This document shows, one piece after another, positions 1 to 10,268 of a stretch of 31,043 nucleotides of DNA (its first letter is position 1; every line of letters begins with the position of its first letter). Under the pieces are notes generated by a model. The model was not told the origin of the DNA. It did not search any database and worked only from the letters and a program-made list of their open reading frames with translations. This DNA comes from Selaginella moellendorffii (lineage: Eukaryota > Streptophyta > Lycopodiopsida > Selaginellales > Selaginellaceae): NCBI RefSeq assembly GCF_000143415.4, contig NW_003314293.1:1104381-1135423 (forward strand), in the 5' to 3' direction. Position numbers and translations under genes: made by a program.

Positions 1-931
1 AGAGGTAAGTGTGAAGTTTGGAAATAGGGAGGAAAACTTGTTGGGAAACCCTGTAGTCAAACTGGACCCTGAAGTTGAAAAAAAAGTGTAAAAAAAGTGT
101 GAAAAGAGGAGGAAAATAGAGGAAAAAGAGTGAGTACCCAAAGAACTTAACCTGTACTTGGATTTCAGCTAAGGAAAGTGTAATATGCAAATGCAACCTC
201 TTGATGACTTCTAGTATGCTCTAATGATTAGCCAAAATCAAGAAAGAAAGAGAGGTAGAAGAGGGAATGCATTGCCCAAGGGTGGTATGTGTAGAAATGA
301 TGCAAGATGGAGTGATATGGTGGAGTGCCAAGATGGTGGTGGCCCTTTGAGAAGGTGGCCATCTATAACCATTGGCCCGTAGAGTAAGTGCTGACCTTTT
401 AGAGTAGCCAGGAACTGGTAACTCATAACCAGTAACTAGGGACCTGAAACCTATAACCAATAACCCCTTTGCTCTCTCTCCTACTCCTATGCCTGCTCCA
501 ACACTAACTCCTATCCCTGCGCCTACTCCTACTGTCCCTGTTCTTATGCTAACTCTTGTTTCTGCTCTTCTTGTTCCTATTCCTACACCAATTCCTATTC
601 CTGTTCCTACGCCTACCTGTTCCTTGAAGATTGCTTCGTTCCCAAAGAACTCCCAACAAAGTTTAGCCCAAAAGAGAAAAATGAATCCTCTGGTCTCAAT
701 CCTTCCCCATTTTGACTGTTGGTAGGCTCATTGGAAAGGGCTCAGCTTGCAAGAATTTGGGAAGAAGCCGTCTCAATATTCCCCAAAATCCAAGAAGAGG
801 TAGCCTAGAACACCAATATTGTGGAAAAACATGTGCATATCACTGATGTAGATCGATACTAAGGCACCATTGGTACTATCGGAAAGCCTAGGACTAGGAG
901 CACCTCTAGAAATAAACAGCATCCAAAACAA
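1..931. other. No gene recognised; flanking low-complexity DNA
   Basis: I see no credible coding region here. Short open frames at 221-460 and 489-725 have no recognisable domain, and the second is the translation of a degenerate simple repeat. The stretch at 390-465 has several short variants of a taacc/agtaac motif. It forms the left flank of the transposon that begins at 940. Confidence 0.6.
481..622. repeat. Degenerate hexanucleotide repeat (cctact/cctatt type)
   Basis: About 140 bases of strongly pyrimidine-rich DNA built from variants of a 6-base unit such as cctact, cctatt and cctgct. The six-base periodicity keeps a frame open and gives a Pro/Thr/Ile-rich translation, which is a by-product of the repeat and not evidence of a gene. 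Confidence 0.7.
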
Positions 932-939
932 AGCCTGGA

Positions 940-975
940 GGAGCTTGGGTAGGTTTTGAGCTCATGAGCTCATGA
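940..975 (+). repeat. Left terminal inverted repeat
   Basis: It starts GGAGCTTGGGTAGGTTTTGA, followed by a repeated CTCATGAG motif. Inverted counterparts lie at 9095-9123 (shorter, CATGAG block missing) and 10412-10445 (nearly exact). Three independent occurrences of the same terminus make this the true end of a transposon family. Confidence 0.65.
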
Positions 976-1045
976 GTTGAGCTCACGGCTTCTCAAACAC
1001 AAGAAAAATACAAATATAAATATAGATCCGAACACTAAAAGCAAT

Positions 1046-4000
1046 CTAAAAACACTTCTCAAGCTCCACAACTATAAGGCTTGCCTGGTGGATGTGATGG
1101 TCGATCTTAGGATCTTAGTTTAGTTCCTGCATAAAAATGTAATAGAGGCTAAATATACCTTTCCCCTGTTCTCCCGCTGTGTAAAATCTGAACAGGTACA
1201 GGATGGATTTTCGCAGATTTTGACAGTGTAGCTTATACCCTTTGACGACTCAGTCACAACAACAAACTCCTTAGCCACGGCACTGATGTAGTTTATCCTT
1301 ATAATTGTGCATTTCAATGCCTTTGCCAGCTTGATCTTCTCTTGTGCACCTTTTGAAATGGAAGACCTATATTGTACAACCTTCCCATTTTTAGCTGGTC
1401 GTGTATGCCGGTCTAGTGTTGACATTGGTAGCATAGCAATATCAATAGCAACATTTGAGGAAGTCTTCAACTTGAAACCAGCTCTCTCCAGACTTTCAAT
1501 CTCTTCTTTTAAAAGATTGCAGCTTCGCTCAATTGGCCACTCCTCTGGCACAGAATCTGGCTTCGAGATAATTGAGCTGTGGATCCAGTTTGTATGAGTA
1601 ACATCAGTCCCACAACAGTAAATCCAACTTGATTGGCGGCCCTTTACCCCTAGATCTTGATAGCCCCAAAAACATGGCACTACTAAAGAACTTGAACTTG
1701 AGCGCACAAATGCAAGACACTAATCTCAACTCCCAATCATTCCAGAGCAACATGCATTACTCTTGGCATTGACTCTTCGAATTGCCCAGTTGATACAACA
1801 AACTGGCTCACGAGCAATAATCTTCTCAACCTCTAGCATTGGATTTACTTGTGTAACAATTGGCACCTCCTCCACTCCATGTTCCTTAGTTCTTCTCCGG
1901 TGTCGTGGAACAAAATGGTAGTCAAACTCTGGACAGTGAGAGCTAAAAGGAGTGATGTTGGGCCCATCAAATGTCTGTCAACGCTTCATACGGGCTGTTC
2001 TCATGGCCCTGAGTGGTTCATAACTTGATTTCATAGGAGTTCCAGCAACAACTTCCTCCACCATCTTAGACATTGACCCTGCTGCTGGTGTTGTCCTTCT
2101 ACCAACCCGCTCTCGAACCCTGTCTAAGTTTGGACCTGTACCAGCAAACCTTGCTTCCTGTGCAGCCAAAGCTTTTGATGACTACTCAAGAGATCTAGTG
2201 AGGTCCGAGAGCGTAATTTCATAAAGGGACACTTTTCCTTTCCTTGCTTCAGAAGCTCTCCAACTCCAATGTTTGCTCTTAGAGAGATTAATTGTTGGTG
2301 TAAGTGCAATGTCATCAAGTGGTTGATCCTACAAAAAATGCAACATTTGAAAGTGACAAGAAAGAAAATGAGAGAAAGCTTACATGGAGAGTATAATGAC
2401 CCCACTGAAACATTCGCACTTCCCACCATACAAGCCAACATTCCATTTGTGGAAGGTTTTCAATTGGCACTTTGTCTCCTTCATGCCAACATAAGCGCAT
2501 TTCATTTGCCTTTGCCTTGTGCTCCTCTTTAGTTGGTGCATCCATCCATTCCCGAAAAAGCTACTTGAACTCGTGATGGAAGGTAGACTTGATGCATCGG
2601 CAATGTTCATAGCCGAATTCAAGGTTCAAGATTTCCAAGCACAAACCGTCTTTTGGACATGTATGTCTGAGGTTGTTGAACAATGAACCGGGAAGAAACC
2701 CAACTTCCGTGGTTTCATGGCAGATGCAGCTAGTGCTAATTGGTTGGCTGTACGACAAGTATTCAGAGGTGATAAAAGTCAGCCATTAAAGAGAAGAGTT
2801 ATGAGTTTTATTGGGCAAAGAGCGTCAATGTCTATAGTCAAATTGCACTGCAACCTATAGAAGGAATAGTTATAATGTAAATCAGTATGGATTCTTAAAT
2901 AATAAAAAGCCACTTACTTGTGATCATAAACATGAGCTCCCATTGTTGACCAGCCTGAAACTCGTTTCATCTGGTCAAAATGGATTCAAGAACTAGCCAA
3001 ATCCCCATCTCCATCCATATCCATTCGTTGTACAAGGTCCACACTAGAAGCAGAACCAAGGGTAGACATCTTAAAGATGAAAGGGCATTGATTGTTCGAG
3101 GTCACTTGGCCAACGAATAAGCTCCCATGAATAAACTCATAGGGACATTTTCTCTTTAGCTCCAAAATCCCATCCAATCCAGATTGAAGCTTTCCATCTC
3201 ACCCTTTTCGCATCCAGTTCTTTATTCTACCAAAAAAAAGAGTGTTATTAGTGATAAAGTAGAGTTAAGTGTTAATTTTATACCTGTTTAAATTTGTCAT
3301 AGGTTCTATATTTTGAAGTAGGTCCTTCAAGCTATTCTTCGTGAACTCTTTTTTGCTATCAGATTGTAGCAACATGTCCACCACATAGTCTTTTAGTACA
3401 GATTGTTGAACACACTTTAGAGTTGCAACACTTTTCTTCCCAACCTCTGTAATAACAGCAGTCTTCAAATTGCGAAAAGAATCATGGTGGATTCCTTCCT
3501 CGATTACGTGTTGGTGGTATCCAACATGCACTGCTGCTCTGCCTAAACATCCATCCTGTGGAAGAAAATAATACATTTTCACATCACAACATACTTGACA
3601 CACAAGTGTTGCCCCGCATTTGGGACATCTAAATCTTGTAGCAACTTCATCACGCCTAGGGGGATTGATCGCTGAGCCTTCAAAGAAACACATATTCTTG
3701 CCATGATCAGAAATGCATTTCTCAGCGACACACTAAAGCTGTCCACCACAATGGACTATGGACACAGATCTGTCGAAATGAGAGAAGTGGGTCGTCTTTA
3801 CTCTACACCAATTATGTGGATCAAGATGCATCTCCATACCCCTTTCCCTTCTTGACGAACTTGCTGGTGGAAACTCGAAGAATATATTCCCATTATAGGA
3901 AGAAGGAAGCTCCTCACCTCTCATGTACTGGAACTCCTTCAATTCCAACCGTAATGATCGAGATTGCCAAAATGCCTTATCCACCACTTCAAAAACTGGT

Positions 4001-4413
4001 CCAGAAGGAACACACCTATTTTTCTGGGAAGCTATATCGGGAAGCTCATCTTCTTCACTTTCGTCACTGGAGAGAATAACAACTTCATCCTTCACTCCTT
4101 GCACAGTTGGCTTTGAAACTGATGCGCTCTCCTCTGCTCGCTTTGGAGATCCTGTAACTAGAATCTCTTGACCTGTACATCTATCAAGATCCCATTGAAT
4201 CCCATTCTCTCCCACACCATTGTCGAGAAGAATGGATTTTTCTATCTGATTACCCTTATCACGACATACATTCTCCAAACTAACTAATCTCGGCTTCAGC
4301 TTGAATCTTCTGCAGAGGAAGCTCTCTCCTATAACACTCTTAGAGAAAACAATTGGATGCTCTTGATCGAACTTCAAATAGAATTCTCTTATATCTTCTC
4401 CTTGCTCGAGCAC
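1046..4413 (-). pseudogene. Mutator-like (MULE) transposase with C-terminal SWIM zinc finger, degraded
   Basis: Read on the minus strand in one consistent series of exons. The N-terminal block (4413-3276) has an acidic linker, then a zinc ribbon CPKCGATLVCQVC and a GRAAVHVGYHQH motif. After a short intron, an exon contains HFDQMKR and GAHVYD (to about 2930). The core DDE-like segment GFMADAASANW belongs next but lies inverted at 2560-2885. Then come LPQMECWLVWWEVRMFQWG (to 2384, donor GTAAGC) and a long exon from about 2328 ending with the SWIM finger CENPSCTCSDF and ELEKCF, stop at 1048-1046. In-frame stops include TAG at 3735, TGA at 1728 and TAG at 1722. A 10-base deletion removes the CxH half of the SWIM finger present in the copy at 9469-10268. 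Assignment rests on the order of motifs (DDE-like core, then SWIM), typical of MULE transposases. The true 5' end is not identified; 4413 is only the limit of the open frame. Confidence 0.65.
2560..2885 (+). other. Inverted exon block inside the transposase pseudogene
   Basis: Unlike the flanking exons, this segment encodes transposase sequence on the plus strand: AMFIAEFKVQDFQAQTVFW, one TGA, KPNFRGFMADAASANWLAVR, and after a frameshift SYEFYWAKSVNVYSQIALQP. These are consecutive parts of the DDE-like core that should lie between the minus-strand exons ending near 2930 and starting near 2560. The simplest reading is a local inversion of about 330-370 bp. The upstream minus exon keeps its donor (GTAAGTGG near 2929), and the downstream minus exon (REWM..EEHKAKANEMR) begins immediately beyond the other breakpoint. 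Confidence 0.7.
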
Positions 4414-4576
4414 TTAGAAAAATTTTTGGGGAGAAACTGATAAGAAAGAACAAAGATATTCTTTTGTATTATGAGCATTAATTAGCTATGTCCTTGCAAA
4501 GGACAAGTTAATTATTTTAACAAAATATACAACCGTTTAGAATCTAGAGAGATATGAAAATCTTAAAGAGCCACCC

Positions 4577-4957
4577 ATATTAATTGTATAATTGATTGTG
4601 AGAGGAATAATATTGTTGAAATGAATGTGGTTATGAGTAAGAAGCGCCAGTCAATCACAAAAGTTGTAGCATTGATTGTTTGTTCTCCCTCTCATCTCCA
4701 TGCTCTCTTCCCTTCAAGAGAGTTTCATTCTTTTGTGACAAGTGAGAGAGACTCAAACTCGGAAAGGTTGGTTCGTGCGTGGTTTACCCTAAACCATAAA
4801 CCATAAACCCTAAACTCTCTTGAAGGGAAGAGAGCATGGAGATGAGAGAGAGAACAAAGAATCAATGCTACAACTTTTGTGATAGACTAGTGCTTCTCAC
4901 TCATAACCACATTCATTTCAACAATATTATTCCTCTCACGATCAATTATACATATTT
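4577..4957. repeat. Foldback (long inverted repeat) with telomere-like loop
   Basis: Two arms of roughly 145-150 bases (about 4577-4727 and 4812-4957) are close reverse complements; for example, the left arm has gttgaaatgaatgtggttat and the right arm its complement. The roughly 85-base loop carries ccctaaaccataaaccataa followed by accctaaac, resembling degenerate plant telomere repeat CCCTAAA. It sits between the two divergent genes. It could be a foldback MITE inserted in the element or part of the element's own regulatory DNA. Confidence 0.75.
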
Positions 4958-5192
4958 TAATATCTAAATCATTGAATGATTGTGTCCATTGATCACCATC
5001 AAAGAGAATGAAAATCATGGCCATTGATCGTGACTGTTGATCGCGTCCATTGATTTTTAGGGTTTTACGCCTAGGGTTTGAGCAGCAAAGGGCGAGAGAA
5101 AAGTGTGCTTGAGCAGGGAAGGGCGAGAGAAAGGCGTTTCAATCAAGCAATGTGCTTCAAGACGCTCCTCAAACAAGGTATGCTTCCTTGAG

Positions 5193-5722
5193 AAGGTCGG
5201 TTCACGTGTGAACCAATGTCTCCTCACTTTCTTTCTTCTATTAGAAGTTTCTATTTTCTCAACTTTTGTTTTCTCTTGAGGGATAGAGATGTCGGTTCTT
5301 GTGCAAACCGACATCTCCTAGCATTTTATTTCATTTTCTGTTTAACTTTTTGCCCATCTCTGCCTCGTTTTTTTTATTTTTTTCCTTGTTGAAGGGGTGG
5401 GAAAGATTGGTACGCGCGCAAACCGACGTCTTCCCACCTTCATTTTTTCTAGAAGCAAGCTTTCTTGATTTTTTTCATGTTTCTAGTGGTGAGATTTCTA
5501 TATTTTAGAAAACAAAGAGAGATTAAAATGTCGGTTCTTGTGCAAACCGACATCTTCAAGGTTGTTTTTTTACTTTATTGACTTGATGGGGCATTTCATG
5601 TGAAAATTAGAGGGTGGAAGATGTCGGTTCTTGTGCGAACCGACCTCTCCCGTATTCTTGTTGTGTTTTTCCTTTTTCTCGAGAGGTAGGGTGAGGTCAA
5701 TTCTCATGCGAACCAACCTCTC
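5193..5722. repeat. Array of six spaced palindromes (GTCGGTT...AACCGAC)
   Basis: Six imperfect palindromes of about 26-33 bases occur at 5193-5222, 5286-5318, 5404-5431, 5528-5553, 5619-5648 and 5693-5722, spaced 74-124 bases start to start. The consensus core is ATGTCGGTTCTTGTGC followed by AAACCGACAT. The spacers are unrelated T-rich DNA. Related but weaker palindromes occur near the element's ends (around 8929-8950 and 10363-10390). Such subterminal repeats bind transposase in CACTA-type elements; here they lie in the intergenic region of two divergent genes. Role as transposase or regulator sites is inference. Confidence 0.75.
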
Positions 5723-5866
5723 CCAGTGACTTATATTTTTTTCCTTTGCATTTCTTGTAGTTTACAATTTATTTTTCACATCTTTTACTTACGAACTTTT
5801 CTTGTGTGAGCAGATATAAATCAAGCTTGAGTGCCTAAAACTTCCAACAAGGGACTTGAACTTAAA

Positions 5867-8859
5867 ATGCCACAGGTCTGCTTTACATTACAAGTTAGAT
5901 GTTATAATAGTTTTGCTTTTTATTTTAGAGGAAGCACCGAGGCCAACCCCAATGGTCTCGATCTCCAGGAAAAGGCAGCTGCCTTGATCACTGTGGGCTT
6001 GGCCGATTGAGTAGAGATTCATCTCAAGTATCCAATGAAGTTTCGGTTAGTCATGCTGGAGGCAACGATGAGCATAACAATGATGTAGATGTTGAGATGA
6101 ACACTCAAATCAATGTTGGTGTTATTGAGGCTGTTGGTACTGGTGCTCCTGAGGCTGCGGGTACTAGTGGTGGGGTACTTGCATCTGATGTTGGCGGTGG
6201 TGGGGGTGTTGTGCCTTCGGTTGATGAGGCTGCTCGCGGCGAGGTAGATGAACCAGCTGAGGATGTTATTGGTAGCGTTGTAGGTGGATCTACTACAAAG
6301 GCTATTGGGGGCATGGTAGCTGCTCCTACTGCTCCTTAGGCTGGTGGTGCAGGGGGAGCTAGTGGTGGTGAGGGATTATGCATGCATGATTCTGACACCA
6401 TCTTGAATGATCGTGTTTGGGACACGATTATCCAAGCTCAAGAACGGACAGTGAGTAATGTGTTATAGGAAATGGCCTGGAATGGCCCTCATCGATTTCT
6501 AGTTCCTTTGTGCCGGTTGGTTCAAAGCCATTGGGTACACTCAGCTTACGACATCAACATGGCTATCTACAGCTCCTTTGCCGAGGTCGGGTTTGGGAGC
6601 ACAGCTGGTACCTTCATCGTTTCACCAACTTTCCCTGGAACTGGCCGGACAGAGTCAGTGACTATTGAACTTGAGGAAAAATGGGATCCTATATGGCTGC
6701 AAAAGTCTTGTGAGTTTGATGGATTCTTAAGACAACATGTGGAGACAGCAGGGTTCATTGGAAAGCTCTTTTGGGTGATCGATGGAAACCATAGGTGGCT
6801 AGCATTTTGGAAGTGCATTCAAGAGAAGTTCTGAGATGACGAAGAACGACACATTAGTGTTCCAGTCACACTTGTCAAACCAATGACTCGGGAGCACACT
6901 ATGAAGCTCAACATGGCATGCCATAAGATCAACATGTAAGAATTTATTTTTTGTAAACTTAGCAATTTATTTTTTGTAAACTTAGCCAATATCGTGTTTT
7001 TGCTGTCTAAGCCAATTTGCATTTCAAGCTCATACATTGGTACAGACATTGAGCACCTTCAGTTTATCGGCATGCTCTCGCTAGAGGAGGTCCAAACATT
7101 GTACAATCGTGAGGTATTTGAAGCAATTCGAGTGAAGCTAGCAGCTAGAAAAGGCCAAGAATTGTAGACTTGGTACTAGCTGCCACTTGATTTTCTAGTT
7201 GTTCTCTGGGCGAAGGTAAATTAGTATTGAAGTATGTATCAACTTACATAATGTTTTTTGCAGCCCATAATCAATGGAGAAAGAGCGTTATTCTTTAAAA
7301 ATGCCCGAGGGGATGAGCAGCAAAAGGAGATGGAGTGGCATGCGATTGAGCAGCGAATTTTGAATACGAAGAGAACAAAGGTGAAAAAGTTGCTCTCGAT
7401 TGCAAACATACAACGCGGGTAGGAATGGCTTGATAGCATTGTGGAGATTTGTTCTCGCGTTCGTAAGTTCTTCTAAAATTTGTGAAACACTTTATAACTC
7501 TTTGTGTGTGTAGGAACTGGTAAAGCATTGAAGGAACTCATTTACAACATCTCCAAGAGTAAAATATCCTTTGCTAAACAAAGCGTTTGCTTGGATCTTC
7601 TCAACACTTGGCTGCGAAACAACGAAAAACACTGCAAGATAAGGATGGAGAAGGTGATGAAGGAGAAGGCGTACATTTCTCAGAGTATTGCCACTGGTGA
7701 GGAGATGCTACAAGTTTGGGACGAGAAGTTTCTTTCTAGCCCCTACACAGATATCACTCTCAAAGAATATATTTGTGCTTGTTTTGCGGAGCTAGGGAAT
7801 GGTTGGCTTCCACATGGTGGGATGAGTTCGGCTGAGTTCAAGAACCAACCAGAACAACCATTTCTTGCGAGGCGCATGGTTTATAGGTATTTTCTCAATT
7901 CTCATTTATATATTGGCATTTATATTTTTGTTTTACTTTGTAGATATATAAAATATTGCCCTAGCGCATAGGTATACAAAATTGGTGTTTTGCAGAAGCT
8001 CTTGACTAGAGGCAAGAAGCTTGGGATGTATGAGCTAGAGTTCTATTGTCCTTGTACACATGAGAGGAAGCTATGTCTGTGGTACCTTGAACTCGTGGAG
8101 CAAATGCTGACATCGGATTTCGGGCTAGATCTCTACCTTGAATGTCATCCAGGTTCACTTGAAACTCAACACTTAGCTAGGAAATATTAACCTTGAGTTA
8201 TATTTTTATTTTCCAGATTTATTCCTCTATTCTATTTTTTTTTCCAGATTTATTCCTGGAACTACCATGCTCTATGCCACATTGGGAACTGGTGTAATGC
8301 CATACAAGCTAATGAGCGTGCTGCTCTTGCTTTACCAAGATATGACAGCTCTACATACATCATCCCAGATGTGATTGACTCGGACGTTCTTCACCTAGCG
8401 TTCCTTGGTTATCGACATCGTTCGGTCACGGCCATGTAGATCTTGTTGGAGTTATTCTGTCCACTAAAGGGGATTGTGCTTGATGCTATAGCAGGATTTG
8501 GATCAATGGTGCAGGCAGCAAAAGAGATAGGCCGAGCTATTTTTGCACTTGAGAAGGAGGGTGCCTTTGAGGACATTCTTAGGAGATTTTGCGACAGGTG
8601 ATGTTAGTGCTTGAAATAATCTATAATATTTATTCTCAAATGTTTCTATTTTATTAGGTCTACACTTATCACACACAGTGTTTCAGTCCAAACGCTTGAT
8701 CTTGATGATATGGATAATCATATGGACCGAAGTCAATTCCACTTACCTATTTATGCTGAACGTATGGCACAACATTATATACAACACGAGCCTATAGTGA
8801 AGGATCATTCCACTATACCCATTTCTACTTTTCTGGATATGGAAGCAGAAGAAGATTGA
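5867..8859 (+). pseudogene. ParB/sulfiredoxin-like domain protein with methyltransferase-like C-terminus, degraded
   Basis: A first exon ATGCCACAG (5867-5875) joins in frame, across a 53-base intron, to 5929-6935; further exons are 7029-7215, 7264-7462, 7514-7879 (or 7886), 7996-8152, 8248-8597 and 8658-8859. Most junctions keep phase; the 8152/8248 junction does not and may hide a frameshift. The protein begins with a Gly/Ala/Asp-rich linker, then a ParB-like domain: VPLCRLVQSHW, AGTFIV, the hallmark VIDGNHRWLAFW near 6777-6812, and ISVPVTLVKP. A helical middle follows. The exon at 8248-8597 has GIVLDAIAGFGSMVQAAKEI followed by GRAIFALE, resembling motif I of N4/N6 amino-methyltransferases of the circularly permuted class. 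A clear DPPY motif is not seen. In-frame stops are TAG at 6337, 6466, 7165, 7177, 7420 and 8437, and TGA at 6832, so this copy is dead. ParB-methylase fusions are known from phages and mobile elements of prokaryotes. Confidence 0.65.
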
Positions 8860-9055
8860 ATATATTCTGATTTTAATATAAATTATATTATTTAATATAT
8901 TATTTTCTTTTTTTTAGACTAAAAGATTAGTTCATGTCGAACCAATAATCTACATGAGCTTATGGAATACCTTAAACACCTAGATTTTATATTAAAAATT
9001 CTTGGTTCGGGACAAACTAAGGTAGTGCCATTAAACTTTCGCTAGTTAGGGGATT

Positions 9056-9123
9056 GTATTGACTCCCTTTGACTTTTGTTGACTTTCATTGACTTGAGCT
9101 CAGCTCAAAAACTACCCAGCCCC
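9056..9123 (-). repeat. Right terminal inverted repeat with subterminal TTGACTTT repeats
   Basis: Bases 9095-9123 are the inverted counterpart of the left end (GAGCTCAGCTCAAAAACTAC then CCAGCCCC). Just inside, 9058-9094 contains spaced copies of TTGACTTT or TTGACTT. The TIR match to 940-975 is imperfect and lacks the CATGAG block. Confidence 0.55.
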
Positions 9124-9131
9124 AGCCCAGA

Positions 9132-9468
9132 GGAGCACGAATTCCCACTACAAAGATGACCAAATTTAGCCGGAGAAGAAAATCCTTTTGCATGCTGCCA
9201 ACTTGGCCAAATTTAGTGCCAAGAATCACCACTACTCGTAGATCTAGGCCAAATCTACAAGCCCAAATGCACTACTTTGAGAAATTAGGCCAAGGATTTA
9301 ATCGAGAAAATGAAAACCCCAAACTGTTCCTCAAACCCAGCCAAGAAACATTGTATCTTTTCAAATATTGCACAACTTAACGAGTGCCATACCTTGTTGG
9401 AAAGAGGAGCTCCAAAACTATCTAACAAGCCTAAGATCCAACAAAAGCACTGCAAGACGAACGAGAAA
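9132..9468. other. No gene recognised between the two transposon fragments
   Basis: Two short overlapping open frames (9156-9380 and 9310-9528) show no recognisable domain. This stretch has no match to the corresponding inner part of the left copy, so the adjoining transposase fragment is truncated at about 9465-9469. Confidence 0.5.
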
Positions 9469-10268
9469 TTGGTAGTGCTAGAGGTTGAGAAGATTATTGC
9501 TCGTGCGCCAGTTTCTCATATCAACTAGGCAATTCGAAGAGTCAGTGCCAAGAGTAATGCATGTTGCTCTGGAATGATTAGGAGTCGAGATCAGTGTCTT
9601 GCATTTGTGCGCTCAGGTTCAAGTTCTTTAGTAGTGCCATGTTTCTGGGGCTGTCAAGATCTAGGGGTAAAGGGCCGCCAATCAAGTTGGATTTACTGTT
9701 GTGGGACTGATGTTACTCATAAAAACTGGATCCACAACTCAATTATCTCGAAGCCAGATTCTGTGCCAGAGGAGTGGCCAGTTGAGCGAAGCTATAATCT
9801 TTTGAAAGAAGAGATTGAAAGTCTGGAGAAAGCTGGTTTCAAGCTGAAGATTTCCTCAAATGTTGCTATTGATACTGTTATGCCACTAATGTCAACACTA
9901 GATCAGCATACATGACCAGCTAGAAATGGGAAGGCTGTACAATATAGGTCTTCCAGTTCAAAAGGTGCACAAGAGAAGATCAAGCTGGCAAAGGCGTTGA
10001 AATGCACAATCACAAGGATAAACTACATCAGTGCCATGGCTAAGGAGTTTGTTGTTGTGACTAAGTTGTCAAAAGGTATGAGCTACACTATCAAAATCTG
10101 CGAAAATCCATCTTGTACCTATCCAGATTTTACACAGAGGGAGAACAGGGGAAAGGTATATTTAGCCTACAAGCACATCTATTACATTTTTAAAACCAAG
10201 ATCCTAAAGTTGACCATCACATCCATCAAGCAAGCTTTACAATTGCAGAGCTTGAGAAGTGTTTCTAG
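9469..10268 (+). pseudogene. 3' fragment of a second MULE-like transposase copy (SWIM finger)
   Basis: Reads EVEKIIARAPV, then SSLVVPCFWG, KGRQSSWIYCCGTDVTHKNW and on to a SWIM finger. It matches the minus-strand pseudogene at 1046-1843 in inverted orientation. Here the C-terminal half of the finger survives as YKHIYYIF, where family members have CKH, and the first half reads CTYPDF instead of CTCSDF; both Cys-to-Tyr changes are G-to-A. Stops are TAG at 9526 (TGG in the other copy) and TGA at 9913 (CGA in the other copy). After a one-base frameshift near 10208 the end reads DHHIHQASFTIAELEKCF with TAG at 10266. Confidence 0.75.

Larger units (their letters stand above)
940..9123. mobile_element. 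Decayed DNA transposon with divergent transposase and ParB/methylase-like genes
   Basis: The left end starts GGAGCTTGGGTAGG at 940. The inverted right end, read on the minus strand from 9123, starts GGGGCTGGGTAG. Both continue into TTTTGAGCT and GAGCTCA, giving a terminal inverted repeat of about 30 bp with a small gap. The flanks agcctgga (932-939) and agcccaga (9124-9131) are a candidate 8-bp target duplication with two transition mismatches; Mutator-like elements usually make 8-11 bp. Inside are two divergent pseudogenes sharing a 1.4-kb intergenic region full of palindromes. A third terminus of the same kind lies at 10445. The pairing of exactly these two ends as one element is inference; the 940 end might instead belong with the 10445 end, since those two match more closely. 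Confidence 0.6.

Noticed and set aside
489-725. Small proline-rich protein gene
   Set aside because: Translation of a degenerate hexanucleotide repeat, with no signal peptide or conserved motif.
5193-5722. CRISPR-like array
   Set aside because: Units are imperfect palindromes, spacing is irregular and longer than CRISPR spacers, and the context is a plant transposon.
5929-8859. In-frame TAG codons as recoded glutamine
   Set aside because: The sister transposase copy shows CAG and TAG at the same position, TGA stops occur too, and other plant nuclear genes use the standard code; mutation explains it better.
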